From the NCBI GenBank assembly GCA_016842085.1, contig JAEVEX010000040.1:62001-126000 (forward strand): a DNA stretch of 64,000 nucleotides, written 5' to 3'. This stretch comes from Candidatus Thermoflexus tengchongensis (lineage in GTDB: Bacteria; Chloroflexota; Anaerolineae; Thermoflexales; Thermoflexaceae). Positions within the stretch are counted from its first letter, which is position 1; each line of letters begins with the position of its first letter. Position numbers and translations under genes: made by a program. Below, piece after piece: positions 48,442 through 56,966 of this stretch. The notes beneath the pieces are model-generated. The model saw only the letters and a list, made by a program, of their open reading frames with translations. It was not told where the DNA came from and did no database searches.

Positions 48442-49377
48442 ATGGCCCGTCTGGTCCTGATGGGATCTCCCGCCTTCGCATTGCCGACCTTCCAGGCCCT
48501 GGCGGAAGAGCATGAGATCGCCGCGGTCTTCACGCAACCGGATAAGCCGGCCGGCCGTGGCTTACGCCCTACCCCACCCCCGGTGAAGATCTGGGCCGAG
48601 GCTCAGGGGTTCCCGGTGTTCCAGCCCCGTTCCCTCCGCCGGGATCCGGAGGCCGTGGCCCGGCTACGGGATCTCCGGCCGGATGTGATCGTCGTGGTGG
48701 CTTACGGCCTGATCCTGCCCCCGGAGGTCCTGCAGCTTCCCCCCTATGGATGTCTGAACCTCCACGCCTCCTTGCTCCCTCGTTATCGAGGCCCGGCGCC
48801 GATCCAGGCCGCCATTCTGAACGGCGATCCCGAGACCGGGGTGACCGTGATGCTGATGACGGAGGAAGTCGATGCCGGGCCGATCCTGGCCATGGAACGG
48901 GAACCGATTTACCCGGAAGATACGGCGGAAACGCTGGGGGAGCGCCTGGCCCAGCGTGGGGCCCGTTTGATGCGCGAGATCCTCCCCCGCTGGCTGGCCG
49001 GGGAGATCACGCCCCAACCCCAGGATCCCTCCCAGGCCACCTATTGCCTACGGATCACCAAGGCCGATGGAGAGATCGACTGGCGGCGGCCCGCTGTGGA
49101 GATCGAGCGTCGGATCCGCGCCTTCACTCCGTGGCCCGGAACGTATACATTCTGGAAGGGCCGTTTGCTGAAGATCGGCCGCGCCCGGGTTCGCCTCGAT
49201 CTCCAGGCCCCTCCCGGCCGGGTGATACCGGTCGATCGGGGAGCTGCGGTGGGCACCGGGGAAGGCACCCTGATGCTCCTGGAAGTCCAGCCGGAGGGCA
49301 AACGGATGATGCCCATCGAGGCCTTCCTGAACGGGCATCCGGACTTCCTGGGGGCGACGCTGGGGCGGGAGGCGTAG
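48442..49377 (+). CDS. fmt: Methionyl-tRNA formyltransferase
   Basis: 311 residues, standard length. It transfers formyl from 10-formyl-THF to initiator Met-tRNA. MGSPAFALPTFQAL opens the Rossmann domain, and FTQPDKPAGRG precedes the active site. LNLHASLLPRYRGPAPIQAAI contains the catalytic Asn and His, and EEVDAGPIL the catalytic Asp. The C-terminal tRNA-binding barrel runs from about 205. ATG 48442 matches the family start. A weakly spaced AAGGAG lies upstream and may be brought closer by the GGAGCCCGCTCC inverted repeat. Confidence 0.95.
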   Translation: MARLVLMGSPAFALPTFQALAEEHEIAAVFTQPDKPAGRGLRPTPPPVKIWAEAQGFPVFQPRSLRRDPEAVARLRDLRPDVIVVVAYGLILPPEVLQLPPYGCLNLHASLLPRYRGPAPIQAAILNGDPETGVTVMLMTEEVDAGPILAMEREPIYPEDTAETLGERLAQRGARLMREILPRWLAGEITPQPQDPSQATYCLRITKADGEIDWRRPAVEIERRIRAFTPWPGTYTFWKGRLLKIGRARVRLDLQAPPGRVIPVDRGAAVGTGEGTLMLLEVQPEGKRMMPIEAFLNGHPDFLGATLGREA

Positions 49378-49378
49378 C

Positions 49379-50131
49379 ATGGATCCGGCGGCCGCCCTGG
49401 AAACCCTCCTGGTCTTCCTGACCACCGGCATCCTGCTTTATATCGTCCAGCGGGCGCTGCATCGACACCTTCAGATCGCCCTGCACCGCCTCACGGGCCA
49501 TCCCGACGCGGCCGTGATGCTTTACTGGGCCCTTCTGTTCCCGGGGGTTTTCCTCCACGAGCTGAGCCACTGGCTCGCCGCCATGCTTCTGGGTGTCCGC
49601 CGCTATCGCTTCGCGATATGGCCTCAGCGGGCCGGCGGGCAGATCCGCCTGGGGGCAGTGCAGCTGGCGGAGGCCGATCCCCTCCGGATGAGCCTGATCG
49701 GCGCCGCGCCGCTGGTGGCGGGGCTGATCGTCATCGCCCTCATCGGCGGTCGATGGCCGGATACCCCCGCTTCCGGCATCGCGCTATGGAGCTCTGCATG
49801 GCGGATGCTGCAATCGCTCCCTCAGCGAGGATGGGGATGGGCGGGGTTCTATCTGATTTTCACCGTGGGCAATGCCATGTGGCCCAGCCCTTCGGATCGG
49901 GCGGCATGGCCGGCGATCGGGGTCGCCGGAGGTCTCCTCGCCCTTCTCTTCCTGTTCGCCGGCCCGATCTCGCTTCACCAGGCCCTCGTGGCACTGGCGA
50001 TGGAAAGCCTCGCCCGGCTCATCCCCCTGCTCACAGCCGTGCTCCTGGTGAACCTCCCCATCCTGGCGGGGCTGATCGGGCTCAACGTGCTGCTCCAGAT
50101 GACCCGCGGGAAGCCGGACGCTGTCCGGTAA
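49379..50131 (+). CDS. Multi-pass membrane protein with HELSH metallopeptidase motif
   Basis: 250 residues with about six hydrophobic spans. FLHELSHWLAAMLLG (HExxH near 60-64) resembles the first active-site helix of M50/site-2-type membrane peptidases. The second motif (a conserved Asp in an NPDG-like segment) is not clear; VGNAMWPSPSD near 160 is the nearest candidate. The start lies two bases after the fmt stop, so it is translated together with fmt. Function unknown. Confidence 0.6.
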   Translation: MDPAAALETLLVFLTTGILLYIVQRALHRHLQIALHRLTGHPDAAVMLYWALLFPGVFLHELSHWLAAMLLGVRRYRFAIWPQRAGGQIRLGAVQLAEADPLRMSLIGAAPLVAGLIVIALIGGRWPDTPASGIALWSSAWRMLQSLPQRGWGWAGFYLIFTVGNAMWPSPSDRAAWPAIGVAGGLLALLFLFAGPISLHQALVALAMESLARLIPLLTAVLLVNLPILAGLIGLNVLLQMTRGKPDAVR

Positions 50132-50404
50132 TGCCCCGGGCTCTTCCCCTCCCCTCCGCCGGCGCGGCAGACCCGGAGCGGATGACCGCTGGACCCCCCA
50201 CGGCATCCTGGATGGGCTATGGACCGGGTGTAGATGGCCGGACATGCCCTGCCCCTGCCTTCCGAGGCGGAGGAACTGGAGGAGTCGGGGGAGGGAAAGC
50301 GGGCCTGGAGCCGTATCGGTTGCGGAAGCGACATCCCATGCGGCTCAGTGGCGCACAGGGAGGGAACGAAGCGACCGAGCGGCACGTGTCGGCTGCAGCC
50401 GATA

Positions 50405-50893
50405 TCACGCAGTTTCTCCGGCCAATCGCAGGATACGATGCCGAAGGTCTTCCGACACCCACATACCTGCCTGGACCAGCTTATCTACATGAGGTGCTAC
50501 CTTTGGAATTATGCCCCGTTTCTTGGATTCAAGAAGCACACGAAGCGTTCCCCACACTTGCAACCCAGCGGCTTGGGCTATCCGGCGGGCCAAGAGATCA
50601 TCCAGCAGAACAACCTGCTCCCGGTGTTCGAAGGCCAGGGTCAACACGGCCAATTCTCCAGGACCCAAGTCCAGGGCCAGCCACTCTTCAGGCACATGAC
50701 GAGGATTCACGCGTTTGATCCATGGGCATTGTTCAATCACCGGCACGTCGTATCCCCGTTGCCGTCCGGCTTCAATCTCTACTATCACGGCATCAGGAAC
50801 CCATACTTCGGCAAAAAGTCGTGCTAACCACGCCAGCCCACCGATCCGATACAAATAAAGCAGCGGCGAGGTATTACTGATCGCGATGCCCAC
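50405..50893 (-). CDS. DUF3368 PIN-like toxin of a toxin-antitoxin pair
   Basis: About 162 residues from GTG 50893. ISNTSPLLYL (first acidic region in PIN-like folds, with Asn replacing Asp as in DUF3368), VPDAVIVEIEAGR, LGPGELAVLTLA and VLLDDLLARRIA follow the PIN-domain order with conserved acids. Members are predicted RNases acting as toxins. GGAGGCAGCCC precedes the start, inside the end of the antitoxin-like gene, with which it overlaps by twenty bases. Confidence 0.78.
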   Translation of the reverse strand: MGIAISNTSPLLYLYRIGGLAWLARLFAEVWVPDAVIVEIEAGRQRGYDVPVIEQCPWIKRVNPRHVPEEWLALDLGPGELAVLTLAFEHREQVVLLDDLLARRIAQAAGLQVWGTLRVLLESKKRGIIPKVAPHVDKLVQAGMWVSEDLRHRILRLAGETA

Positions 50894-51137
50894 GGGCTGC
50901 CTCCAGGTCCTCCAACTCGGCCGCAAGGGGAAACACCCGGTAGCGATGCAAGTTTAAAAGGAACTCTACCCGGGGCACCCCCGCCAGTTCAGCCGCGCGG
51001 CCCGAGGAAAGACGCCCCATTTCATAGAGCTTTACGGCAGCCAGCATGCGCAGTTCCCGCGCGAAGGTTTCCGGATCACTCTTTTCGGCCAGAAGCACCT
51101 TCTCCGGGATCGTCAGGACCACCTTTAATTCGCTCAT
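50874..51137 (-). CDS. UPF0175 family antitoxin-like protein
   Basis: 87 residues. LAAVKLYEMGRLSSGRAAELAGVPRVEFLLNLHRY is the UPF0175 core, a small helix-turn-helix-like protein encoded in front of DUF3368 genes. ATG 51137 has GAGAGGACGGC upstream. Overlap with the downstream gene supports coupled expression. It is driven by the promoter at 51186-51214. Confidence 0.82.
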   Translation of the reverse strand: MSELKVVLTIPEKVLLAEKSDPETFARELRMLAAVKLYEMGRLSSGRAAELAGVPRVEFLLNLHRYRVFPLAAELEDLEAARGHRDQ

Positions 51138-51185
51138 AGCTTGCCGTCCTCTCATGCAATGGTCCCATACTCAACCTTCAGCATC

Positions 51186-51214
51186 AGTATACCCCATGCC
51201 ACCCAACGGGGCAA
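51186..51214 (-). promoter_or_regulatory. Promoter of the UPF0175/DUF3368 pair
   Basis: On the minus strand TTGCCC (51214-51209), 17 bases, TATACT (51191-51186). The expected start is about 40 bases before the antitoxin ATG. Confidence 0.55.
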
Positions 51215-51478
51215 TGAATGAGCGGCATGGCCCGGGGTTTCCAAAGCCCTTACAAAGGGGTGATGAGCAGAGCCACGCCTTCATCCGGCGTAGTCGCCGC
51301 GAGGCGCTGGGCATCCGGGATATCAGGTGCTGGCGCGGATAAACGAGCTTCGCCAAAGATCACTACTGCTCCTCCCATTGCGGGCTGTACCGGCAGCGGA
51401 AGCAATAAACTCCGCACCAGCCCCGCTCCCTAACGGGGATGCTCCCGTTTCCAGGCCAACGCCTGACGGTAGATTGCT

Positions 51479-51604
51479 TCACAGAAGGCGGAGTCCGGTG
51501 ACGGCTTCCATTTCGTCCAGAAGGGCTGAGCGCTTGCTGGAGGAAGCTTTCTGGTAGCACCTATACATCAAGGCCAGATACTTGCGACGTTCGGTGAAGC
51601 TCAT
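51479..51604 (-). pseudogene. N-terminal remnant of an integrase-type transposase
   Basis: Forty-one residues, MSFTERRKYLALMYRCYQ then a Lys/Ser segment and LLDEMEAVTG, resemble the first helices of integrase-core transposases that begin with a 'RKYL...RY..A...K..ILDE...VTG' pattern. GGAGGAAGAA precedes the ATG. A TGA follows at once and the catalytic core is absent. Confidence 0.5.
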
Positions 51605-51612
51605 TTCTTCCT

Positions 51613-51667
51613 CCGGGTGCATACTAACCCCTGGTAACATTATCATTTGGCGACAGTATGCACCCGG
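51613..51667. repeat. Inverted repeat next to the transposase remnant (possible element end)
   Basis: Perfect 13-bp inverted repeat CCGGGTGCATACT / AGTATGCACCCGG separated by 29 bases. Around it are two direct GGTAAC(A/G)TT motifs (51633 and 51666), the kind of tandem sites found at transposon ends. Confidence 0.5.
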
Positions 51668-52040
51668 TAACGTTTTGCATGAATGAACGCGGAATATAGC
51701 CAGGCAGCGGCATTCGTGATATACTGAAAACGCCACCGACCCGGAATGGGCGGTGAGCCTGTGGGAGGGCATCGACCCCCATGATTCTCCTGCAACCGCC
51801 TGGATTGCCATGGGGTGACCGGGACGGTGAGGTCAGGGATCCACGCCCAGCGGTTTCTTCATCTCCACTCACCGCATCCGGGGATTCCCCTCTGGCCCGG
51901 GAAACGGGCGCAACCATCCGATGGCGATCCACGGCGTCCGCTCGGCTCCGGGAAAGCCGCTGGAGGCTCTCCCACTTATGGCGATCCTTCTCACCCCGTC
52001 TGCATCCCCAGGAACTGCTCAAACCATCGGGAGGGGACCA

Positions 52041-52925
52041 ATGGCCCGCAAAAAGGTGACGATCCACACCCTTCATGCGCGGAAGGCCGCCCGCGAGCCC
52101 ATCACGATGATCACCGCTTATGATTACCCCACCGCCCTCGCCGTGGATCAGGCGGGCGTCGATGTGATCCTGGTGGGAGACTCCCTGGGCATGGTCGTCC
52201 TCGGTTACCCCAACACACTCCCGGTGACGATGGAGGAAATGCTCCATCACGCGAAAGCGGTCGCCCGGGCGAACCCCTCGGCGCTGCTGGTGGGGGATCT
52301 CCCCTTTATGGCCTATCAGGCGGATATCGCGGAGGCCGTTCGGAATGCTGGCCGGTTCCTGAAGGAGGCCGGCATGGACGCCGTCAAGCTGGAGGGGGGA
52401 CGGGAGATGGTTCCCACCATCGAAGCCATTGTGCGCGCGGGGATCCCGGTGATGGGCCATATCGGCCTCACCCCCCAATCTCTTCACAAGCTGGGGGGCT
52501 ACCGCCTCCAGGGGCGCACGGCGGCCGATGCCCGACGCCTGCTGGAGGACGCCCTGGCCCTGGAAGCCGCCGGCTGCTTCGCCATCGTCCTGGAGATGGT
52601 CCCCGAGCCGGTGGCCGCGGCCATCACCCACCGCCTGCGGATCCCCACCATCGGCATCGGGGCAGGGGCCGGCTGCGATGGGCAGGTGCTGGTCCTCCAC
52701 GATCTCCTGGGCCTGTTCGACCGCTTCACGCCGCGGTTCGTGAAGAAATATGCTGACCTCCACAGCGAGATCGTGCGCGCGGTTCAGGCCTACTGTGAGG
52801 ACGTGCGAAGCCGCCGCTTCCCCGCTCCGGAGCATACCTTCTCTATGGATCCGGAAGAGCTGGCGGCCTTTCAGGCGATGCTGGAAACCTTCCCTGCTCC
52901 CGCGCCGGTGGAGGAACCCCGATGA
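52041..52925 (+). CDS. panB: 3-methyl-2-oxobutanoate hydroxymethyltransferase
   Basis: 294 residues. PanB makes ketopantoate from 2-oxoisovalerate with 5,10-methylene-THF, the first step to pantothenate. MITAYDYPTA, the metal/substrate segment VGDSLGMVVLGYPNTLPVT, AVKLEGG, MGHIGLTPQ and IGIGAGAGCDGQVLV are all diagnostic. ATG 52041 follows GGGAGGGGACCA; longer in-frame starts lack family sequence. Its stop overlaps the start of panE by four bases. Confidence 0.96.
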   Translation: MARKKVTIHTLHARKAAREPITMITAYDYPTALAVDQAGVDVILVGDSLGMVVLGYPNTLPVTMEEMLHHAKAVARANPSALLVGDLPFMAYQADIAEAVRNAGRFLKEAGMDAVKLEGGREMVPTIEAIVRAGIPVMGHIGLTPQSLHKLGGYRLQGRTAADARRLLEDALALEAAGCFAIVLEMVPEPVAAAITHRLRIPTIGIGAGAGCDGQVLVLHDLLGLFDRFTPRFVKKYADLHSEIVRAVQAYCEDVRSRRFPAPEHTFSMDPEELAAFQAMLETFPAPAPVEEPR

Positions 52926-53896
52926 TGCGGATCGCCCTGCTGGGCACCGGGGCCATGGGGACCCTCTTTGGGGTCCGCCTGGCCCCCGTCGCGGAGGTCT
53001 GGATGCTGGGCACATGGGCGGAGGCCCTGCAAGCCGCCCGGGTGCATGGCCTGCGCTTAACGACCCATCAGGGGGAAGAGACCGCCCGCGTGGCCGTCGC
53101 GGCGGATCCGGCAGAAGTGCCCCCGTGCGATCTCGCCCTGATCCTGGTCAAGGCCTATCAGACTGAACGGGCGGCCCGCTGGGCGGAGCTGGTGCTCCGT
53201 TCCGATGGCGTCGCCCTGACGCTTCAAAACGGCCTGGGGCCTTTCGAGACCCTTCGGGAACGCCTGGGCCCCGCGAGGGCTTTCCAGGGGGTCACCACGA
53301 TGGGGGCGACGCTCCTGGCCCCCGGCCACGCCCGGCTGGGCGGCGAGGGTCCGATCTGGCTGGGCGCCGCATCTCCAAACCGACGGCAGATTCAGAAGAT
53401 CATCGATCTCCTGGAGCGAGCCGGGTTCCAGGTGGAGCTTCAGGAGGACCTGCAGGGGGTGATCTGGGGGAAACTGGTGGCCAACACGGCCATCAACCCC
53501 ATTACGGCCCTCTTCGATGTTCCGAATGGGGCCCTTCTCGCGCGACCGGATCTCTGGCGCCTGGCCCGCGGGGTTGCACGGGAAACTGCGGCGGTGGCCC
53601 GGGCCCAGGGCATCTCCCTGCCTTTCGAAGACCCGGAGGGTTTTGTCGCGGAGGTCTGCCGGCGGACAGCGGAGAACTCTTCCTCCATGCGCCAGGATCT
53701 CCGTCGGGGGCGTCCGACGGAGATCGACGCGCTGAACGGCGCGGTGGCCACCGTCGGGCGGCGAATCGGGGTCCCGACCCCACTGAACGAGGCGCTCTGG
53801 CGATGGGTCAAAGCGGCGGAGGAACGGCGGGGCCGGGCCATGCGCCCGATGGACCTGGAACGGTGGTGGTCGCCCGCCATCGCGGATCACGGGTAG
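52922..53896 (+). CDS. panE: 2-dehydropantoate 2-reductase
   Basis: 324 residues. It reduces ketopantoate to pantoate with NADPH. The N-terminal Rossmann motif is LLGTGAMGTLFG. LVKAYQT and LTLQNGLGPFE follow, and GKLVANTAINPITALFDVPNG contains the catalytic Lys and substrate-binding Asn. SSMRQDLRRGRPTEIDALNG is the C-terminal signature. The ATGA overlap with panB shows translational coupling. Confidence 0.94.
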   Translation: MMRIALLGTGAMGTLFGVRLAPVAEVWMLGTWAEALQAARVHGLRLTTHQGEETARVAVAADPAEVPPCDLALILVKAYQTERAARWAELVLRSDGVALTLQNGLGPFETLRERLGPARAFQGVTTMGATLLAPGHARLGGEGPIWLGAASPNRRQIQKIIDLLERAGFQVELQEDLQGVIWGKLVANTAINPITALFDVPNGALLARPDLWRLARGVARETAAVARAQGISLPFEDPEGFVAEVCRRTAENSSSMRQDLRRGRPTEIDALNGAVATVGRRIGVPTPLNEALWRWVKAAEERRGRAMRPMDLERWWSPAIADHG

Positions 53897-54073
53897 AAGC
53901 AGCGCCGCCGGTCTTCTCGTGGAGGCCTGGGCGACCGGATCGGCCGCCTTCGACGGCCGGCCCGGCCCCGATGAAGATCATGCGCTTTCCTGTTCAAAGG
54001 AACGCCGGGGAGGCTGGGCGGCGTGCCAGCGGCGACCGCCCCGCCTCCTCCCAAAACCCTGGGGAGGTAGACC

Positions 54074-54910
54074 ATGCAGGTAGCCCGCACGATTACGGAA
54101 GCCCGCGCCATCCGGCGGGCTCTTCCCGGCACATGGGGATTTGTGCCGACCATGGGGTATCTCCACGAGGGGCACCTCTCCCTGGTCCGTCGGGCCCGGG
54201 CGGAGAACGACCACGTGGCCGTCAGCATCTTCGTGAATCCCACGCAGTTCGGGCCCCATGAGGACTACAACCGCTACCCCCGCGATCTGGAGCGGGATCT
54301 CCGGCTATTAGAGCCCCTGGGGGTGGATCTCGTTTTCGCACCTCCGGTGGAGGAGATGTATCCACCCGGTTTTCAGACCTGGGTGGTGGTGGAGGAGGTC
54401 ACCCGGCCGTTAGAGGGCGCGGCCCGGCCCGGCCACTTCCGGGGTGTGGCCACCGTCGTCACCAAGCTCTTTAACATCATCCAGCCGGACCGGGCGTATT
54501 TCGGCCAGAAGGATGCGCAGCAGGCCGTGGTGATCCGGCGAATGGTCCAGGACCTCAACATCCCGGTGGAGATCGTGGTCTGCCCAACAGTTCGGGAGCC
54601 GGATGGCCTGGCGATGAGCAGCCGGAACACCTACCTGAGCCCGGAGGAACGGCGGGCAGCTACGGTGCTGTTCCGGGCCCTTCAGGCCGCCAAAGCGCGC
54701 TATGAGCAGGGGGAACGGGATGCGGAGCGCCTGCGAGCGATTATGCGGGAAGTGATCCAGGCCGAGCCGCTGGCCCGCCTGGATTATGTGAGTGTGGCGG
54801 ATCCGGAAACCCTGCAGGAATTGAGCCGGGTGGAGGATCGAGCGCTTCTCTCGCTGGCGGTCTACATCGGGAAGACCCGGTTGATCGACAACATCCTCCT
54901 CCCGGATTAA
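54074..54910 (+). CDS. panC: Pantoate--beta-alanine ligase
   Basis: 278 residues. It joins pantoate and beta-alanine with ATP. The HIGH-type motif is in PTMGYLHEGHLSLVRRA. VSIFVNPTQFGPHEDYNRYPR and DRAYFGQKDAQQ bind substrates, and GLAMSSRNTYL is the KMSKS-like loop. GGGGAGGTAGACC precedes the ATG. It lies 177 bases after panE on the same strand, completing pantothenate synthesis except for panD, which is not in the window. Confidence 0.96.
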   Translation: MQVARTITEARAIRRALPGTWGFVPTMGYLHEGHLSLVRRARAENDHVAVSIFVNPTQFGPHEDYNRYPRDLERDLRLLEPLGVDLVFAPPVEEMYPPGFQTWVVVEEVTRPLEGAARPGHFRGVATVVTKLFNIIQPDRAYFGQKDAQQAVVIRRMVQDLNIPVEIVVCPTVREPDGLAMSSRNTYLSPEERRAATVLFRALQAAKARYEQGERDAERLRAIMREVIQAEPLARLDYVSVADPETLQELSRVEDRALLSLAVYIGKTRLIDNILLPD

Positions 54911-54937
54911 AGGGAGCATCCGAGGGCTCCGCTTATG

Positions 54938-55500
54938 CGTCGAAGGAATTCGACCCCATAGGCCTCCGGCCAGTGGCCGGCCTCCGCCGGCCGAAAGGCT
55001 TCTCGCGTCGGCGCAGGCCGATTGTGGCGCGAAAGGGCGTCGAATGAATTCGACCCCACAGGCCTTCGGCCAGTGGCCGGCCTCCGCCGGCCGAAAGGCT
55101 TCTCGCGTCGGCGCAGGCCGACGCCGGGCGCGTTAGCGCCTCGGAAGGCCGATTTCAATCGGCGCGAAAGGCCACGCAAGGCGCGCGAGGCGTGTCGAAG
55201 GAATTCGACCCCACAGGCCTCCGGCCAGTGGCCGGCCTTCGCCGGCCGAAAGGCTTCTCGCGTCGGCGCAGGCCGACGCCGGGCGCGTTAGCGCCTCGGA
55301 AGGCCGATTTCAATCGGCGCGAAAGGCCACGCAAGGCGCGCGAGGCGTGTCAAAGGAATTCGACCCCACAGGCCTCCGGCCAGTGGCCGGCCTCCGCCGG
55401 CCGAAAGGCTTTCCCGTCGGCGCAGGCCGATTGTGGCGCGAAGCGCCTCGGAAGGCCGATTTCAATCGGCACGATCGGCCGATGGCCGGTGCGAAACGGT
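54938..55500. repeat. Tandem array of GC-rich structured repeats
   Basis: Four units each begin near GAATTCGACCCCA (GAATT at 54946, 55046, 55201 and 55356), giving spacings of 100, 155 and 155 bases. Each contains GGCCAGTGGCCGGCC, GCCGGCCGAAAGGC and a small palindrome (GCCGATTTCAATCGGC in the longer units), so RNA or single strands would fold strongly. All frames stay open on both strands, which produces many overlapping apparent ORFs. None has an independent coding signal. The array fills most of the 738-base gap between panC and coaX. Confidence 0.85.
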
Positions 55501-55648
55501 GCGCGAGGCCGATTGCCATCGACGCACCGCTTCACATAGGGCGCGAGCGGCGACGGAAGGTTGGAGCTGAAGCATCGGGGCGAAAGCCCATCCGGCCAAT
55601 GGAGAGCGATGCGCCACGCGGAGGGCAGCCGTTCCAGGAGGGATTCGA

Positions 55649-56422
55649 ATGCTGCTCTGTCTGGACATCGGAAACACGAACATCAAGGCAGGGGTTTTCG
55701 ACGGGGAATCCCTGATCGCCCACTGGCGGTTCTCTACCCAGCGCCACCGCCTGGCCGATGAATACGCCGCTCTTTTCATGAACCTCTTCGCCCTTCACGA
55801 TATCCGGCCGCGCGAGATTCGGGGTTGCGCCATCGCCTGTGTGGTGCCTCCCCTTCGGGCTGTGTTCGAGGAGATGATCCGGCATTACCTGGGCGTTGAA
55901 CCCCTTATGGTCGGGCCCGGGATCAAAACCGGGATCCGGTTGATGGTGGAGAACCCACGGGAGGTCGGCGCGGATCGGGTGGCGAACGCGGTGGCGACCT
56001 TCCGGCTGTATGGAGGACCGGCGATTGCGATCGCCTTCGGGACCGCCACGGTGTTCGATGTGATCTCGAGGGAAGGAGAATACCTGGGCGGGGCGATCGC
56101 CCCGGGGATCCTGGTGGCCGCGGAAGCGCTGGTCACCTCGGCCGCTCAGCTCTATCAGGTGGAGCTCATCCGTCCTCCCCGGGCCATCGGTCGCAATACG
56201 ATCCAGGCCATGCAATCCGGCCTGATCCTGGGGTTCGCCAGCATGGTGGAGGGAATGATCCAGCGGATTCAGGCGGAACTGGAAGAGCCCGCGCGCGTGA
56301 TCGCCACTGGCGGCCTGGCCGATATCATCGCTCGAGAGGTTCGGGCCATCCAGGTGGTGGATCCCCACCTCACGCTACACGGACTCCGATTCCTGTTTGA
56401 GCTAAACCGCCGGGGGAAATAG
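55649..56422 (+). CDS. coaX: Type III pantothenate kinase
   Basis: 257 residues, an ASKHA-fold kinase that phosphorylates pantothenate as the first step of CoA synthesis. LCLDIGNTNIKAGVFDG carries the phosphate-binding Asp6. NPREVGADRVANAV has the catalytic Asp109 region, and ATGGLA is near the end. In the usual VDFGTATTFD motif this protein has IAFGTATVFD, with Ala129 replacing the Asp that binds the monovalent cation in studied enzymes. It completes the panB-panE-panC set functionally, although the repeat array separates it. Confidence 0.92.
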   Translation: MLLCLDIGNTNIKAGVFDGESLIAHWRFSTQRHRLADEYAALFMNLFALHDIRPREIRGCAIACVVPPLRAVFEEMIRHYLGVEPLMVGPGIKTGIRLMVENPREVGADRVANAVATFRLYGGPAIAIAFGTATVFDVISREGEYLGGAIAPGILVAAEALVTSAAQLYQVELIRPPRAIGRNTIQAMQSGLILGFASMVEGMIQRIQAELEEPARVIATGGLADIIAREVRAIQVVDPHLTLHGLRFLFELNRRGK

Positions 56423-56441
56423 AGAGCGGGAACAGGGAGGG

Positions 56442-56488
56442 TTTGGGGGCTGGGCGGGTCACCGGAGGGGATCCGCTCAGCCCCCAAA
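56442..56488. terminator. Bidirectional hairpin between convergent coaX and LPQTG genes
   Basis: A 16-bp stem with one wobble pair: TTTGGGGGCTGGGCGG (56442-56457) against CCGCTCAGCCCCCAAA (56473-56488). Placed between two convergent stop codons, it would serve both transcripts. Confidence 0.6.
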
Positions 56489-56498
56489 GCTCCCGCGC

Positions 56499-56966
56499 TC
56501 ATGAAGCCCGGGGGCGCAAACGGAGCCATCGGGCCAGTAAGGCGAGCAGCAACACCCCCATCGCGCCGAACCCCCACCCGATGGTGCTCCCCCCGGTTTG
56601 AGGTAGCCCGCCCGGTCGTGGGGTGGGCGTGGGACGAACCGGGGTGACGGTGATGGGGGAAGTCGGGGTGGCAGTGGGCTGGCCGGCCACACCAATGGGC
56701 GGAGTTGGCGTGGCAATCGGGACAGGGGTGGGACGCGGCGTGGGCGTATACGTTGGCGGCAGCGGGCTCGGCGAGGGAAGGGGTGTTCGAGTCGGCGCCC
56801 CCGCAGGCGCGGCCGGTCGCCCCCGAGCCGGTCCGCTCAGGGCCAGATACAGGCCGATCGCGAACAGGAGTGCCACAAAAATCCCTCCCAGGACCAGCAC
56901 GCCCAGCAGGAACGTCCGGTTCTGACCTTCCTCCGGGGGCAGCTCCTCCAGATCGATGTCGGCCAT
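56499..56966 (-). CDS. Membrane protein with Pro/Thr-rich stalk and LPQTG tail
   Basis: 155 residues. A short acidic N-terminus (ADIDLEELPPEEG), one membrane span (about 19-44), and a Pro/Thr/Ala-rich region (about 45-118) are followed by GGLPQTGG, a second hydrophobic span and RWLRLRPRAS. The end has the layout of a sortase sorting signal, yet with two spans and no sortase gene in the window. ATG 56966 has AGGAGG eight bases before it; the ATG at 56972 is too close to that site. The function is unknown. Confidence 0.7.
   Translation of the reverse strand: MADIDLEELPPEEGQNRTFLLGVLVLGGIFVALLFAIGLYLALSGPARGRPAAPAGAPTRTPLPSPSPLPPTYTPTPRPTPVPIATPTPPIGVAGQPTATPTSPITVTPVRPTPTPRPGGLPQTGGSTIGWGFGAMGVLLLALLARWLRLRPRAS

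Larger units (their letters stand above)
51215..52040. other. Intergenic region between toxin-antitoxin pair and panB
   Basis: It holds a transposase N-terminal remnant (51479-51604) and a transposon-end-like inverted repeat (51613-51667), described separately. From 51690 to 52040 I see no gene. TATACT at 51720 could be a -10 box for panB, but without a recognisable -35. Confidence 0.5.

Noticed and set aside
51253-51378. A 42-codon minus-strand ORF beginning MGGAVVIFGEARL
   Set aside because: Too short, without a proper ribosome site or recognisable relatives; likely chance.
54938-55500. CRISPR array
   Set aside because: Repeat units are 100-155 bases and nearly contiguous, with no unique 30-40-base spacers and no cas genes.
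54950-55540. Several overlapping ORFs on both strands in the repeat array
   Set aside because: They are translations of the same repeat in different frames, with Arg/Pro-rich composition and no ribosome sites suited to them.
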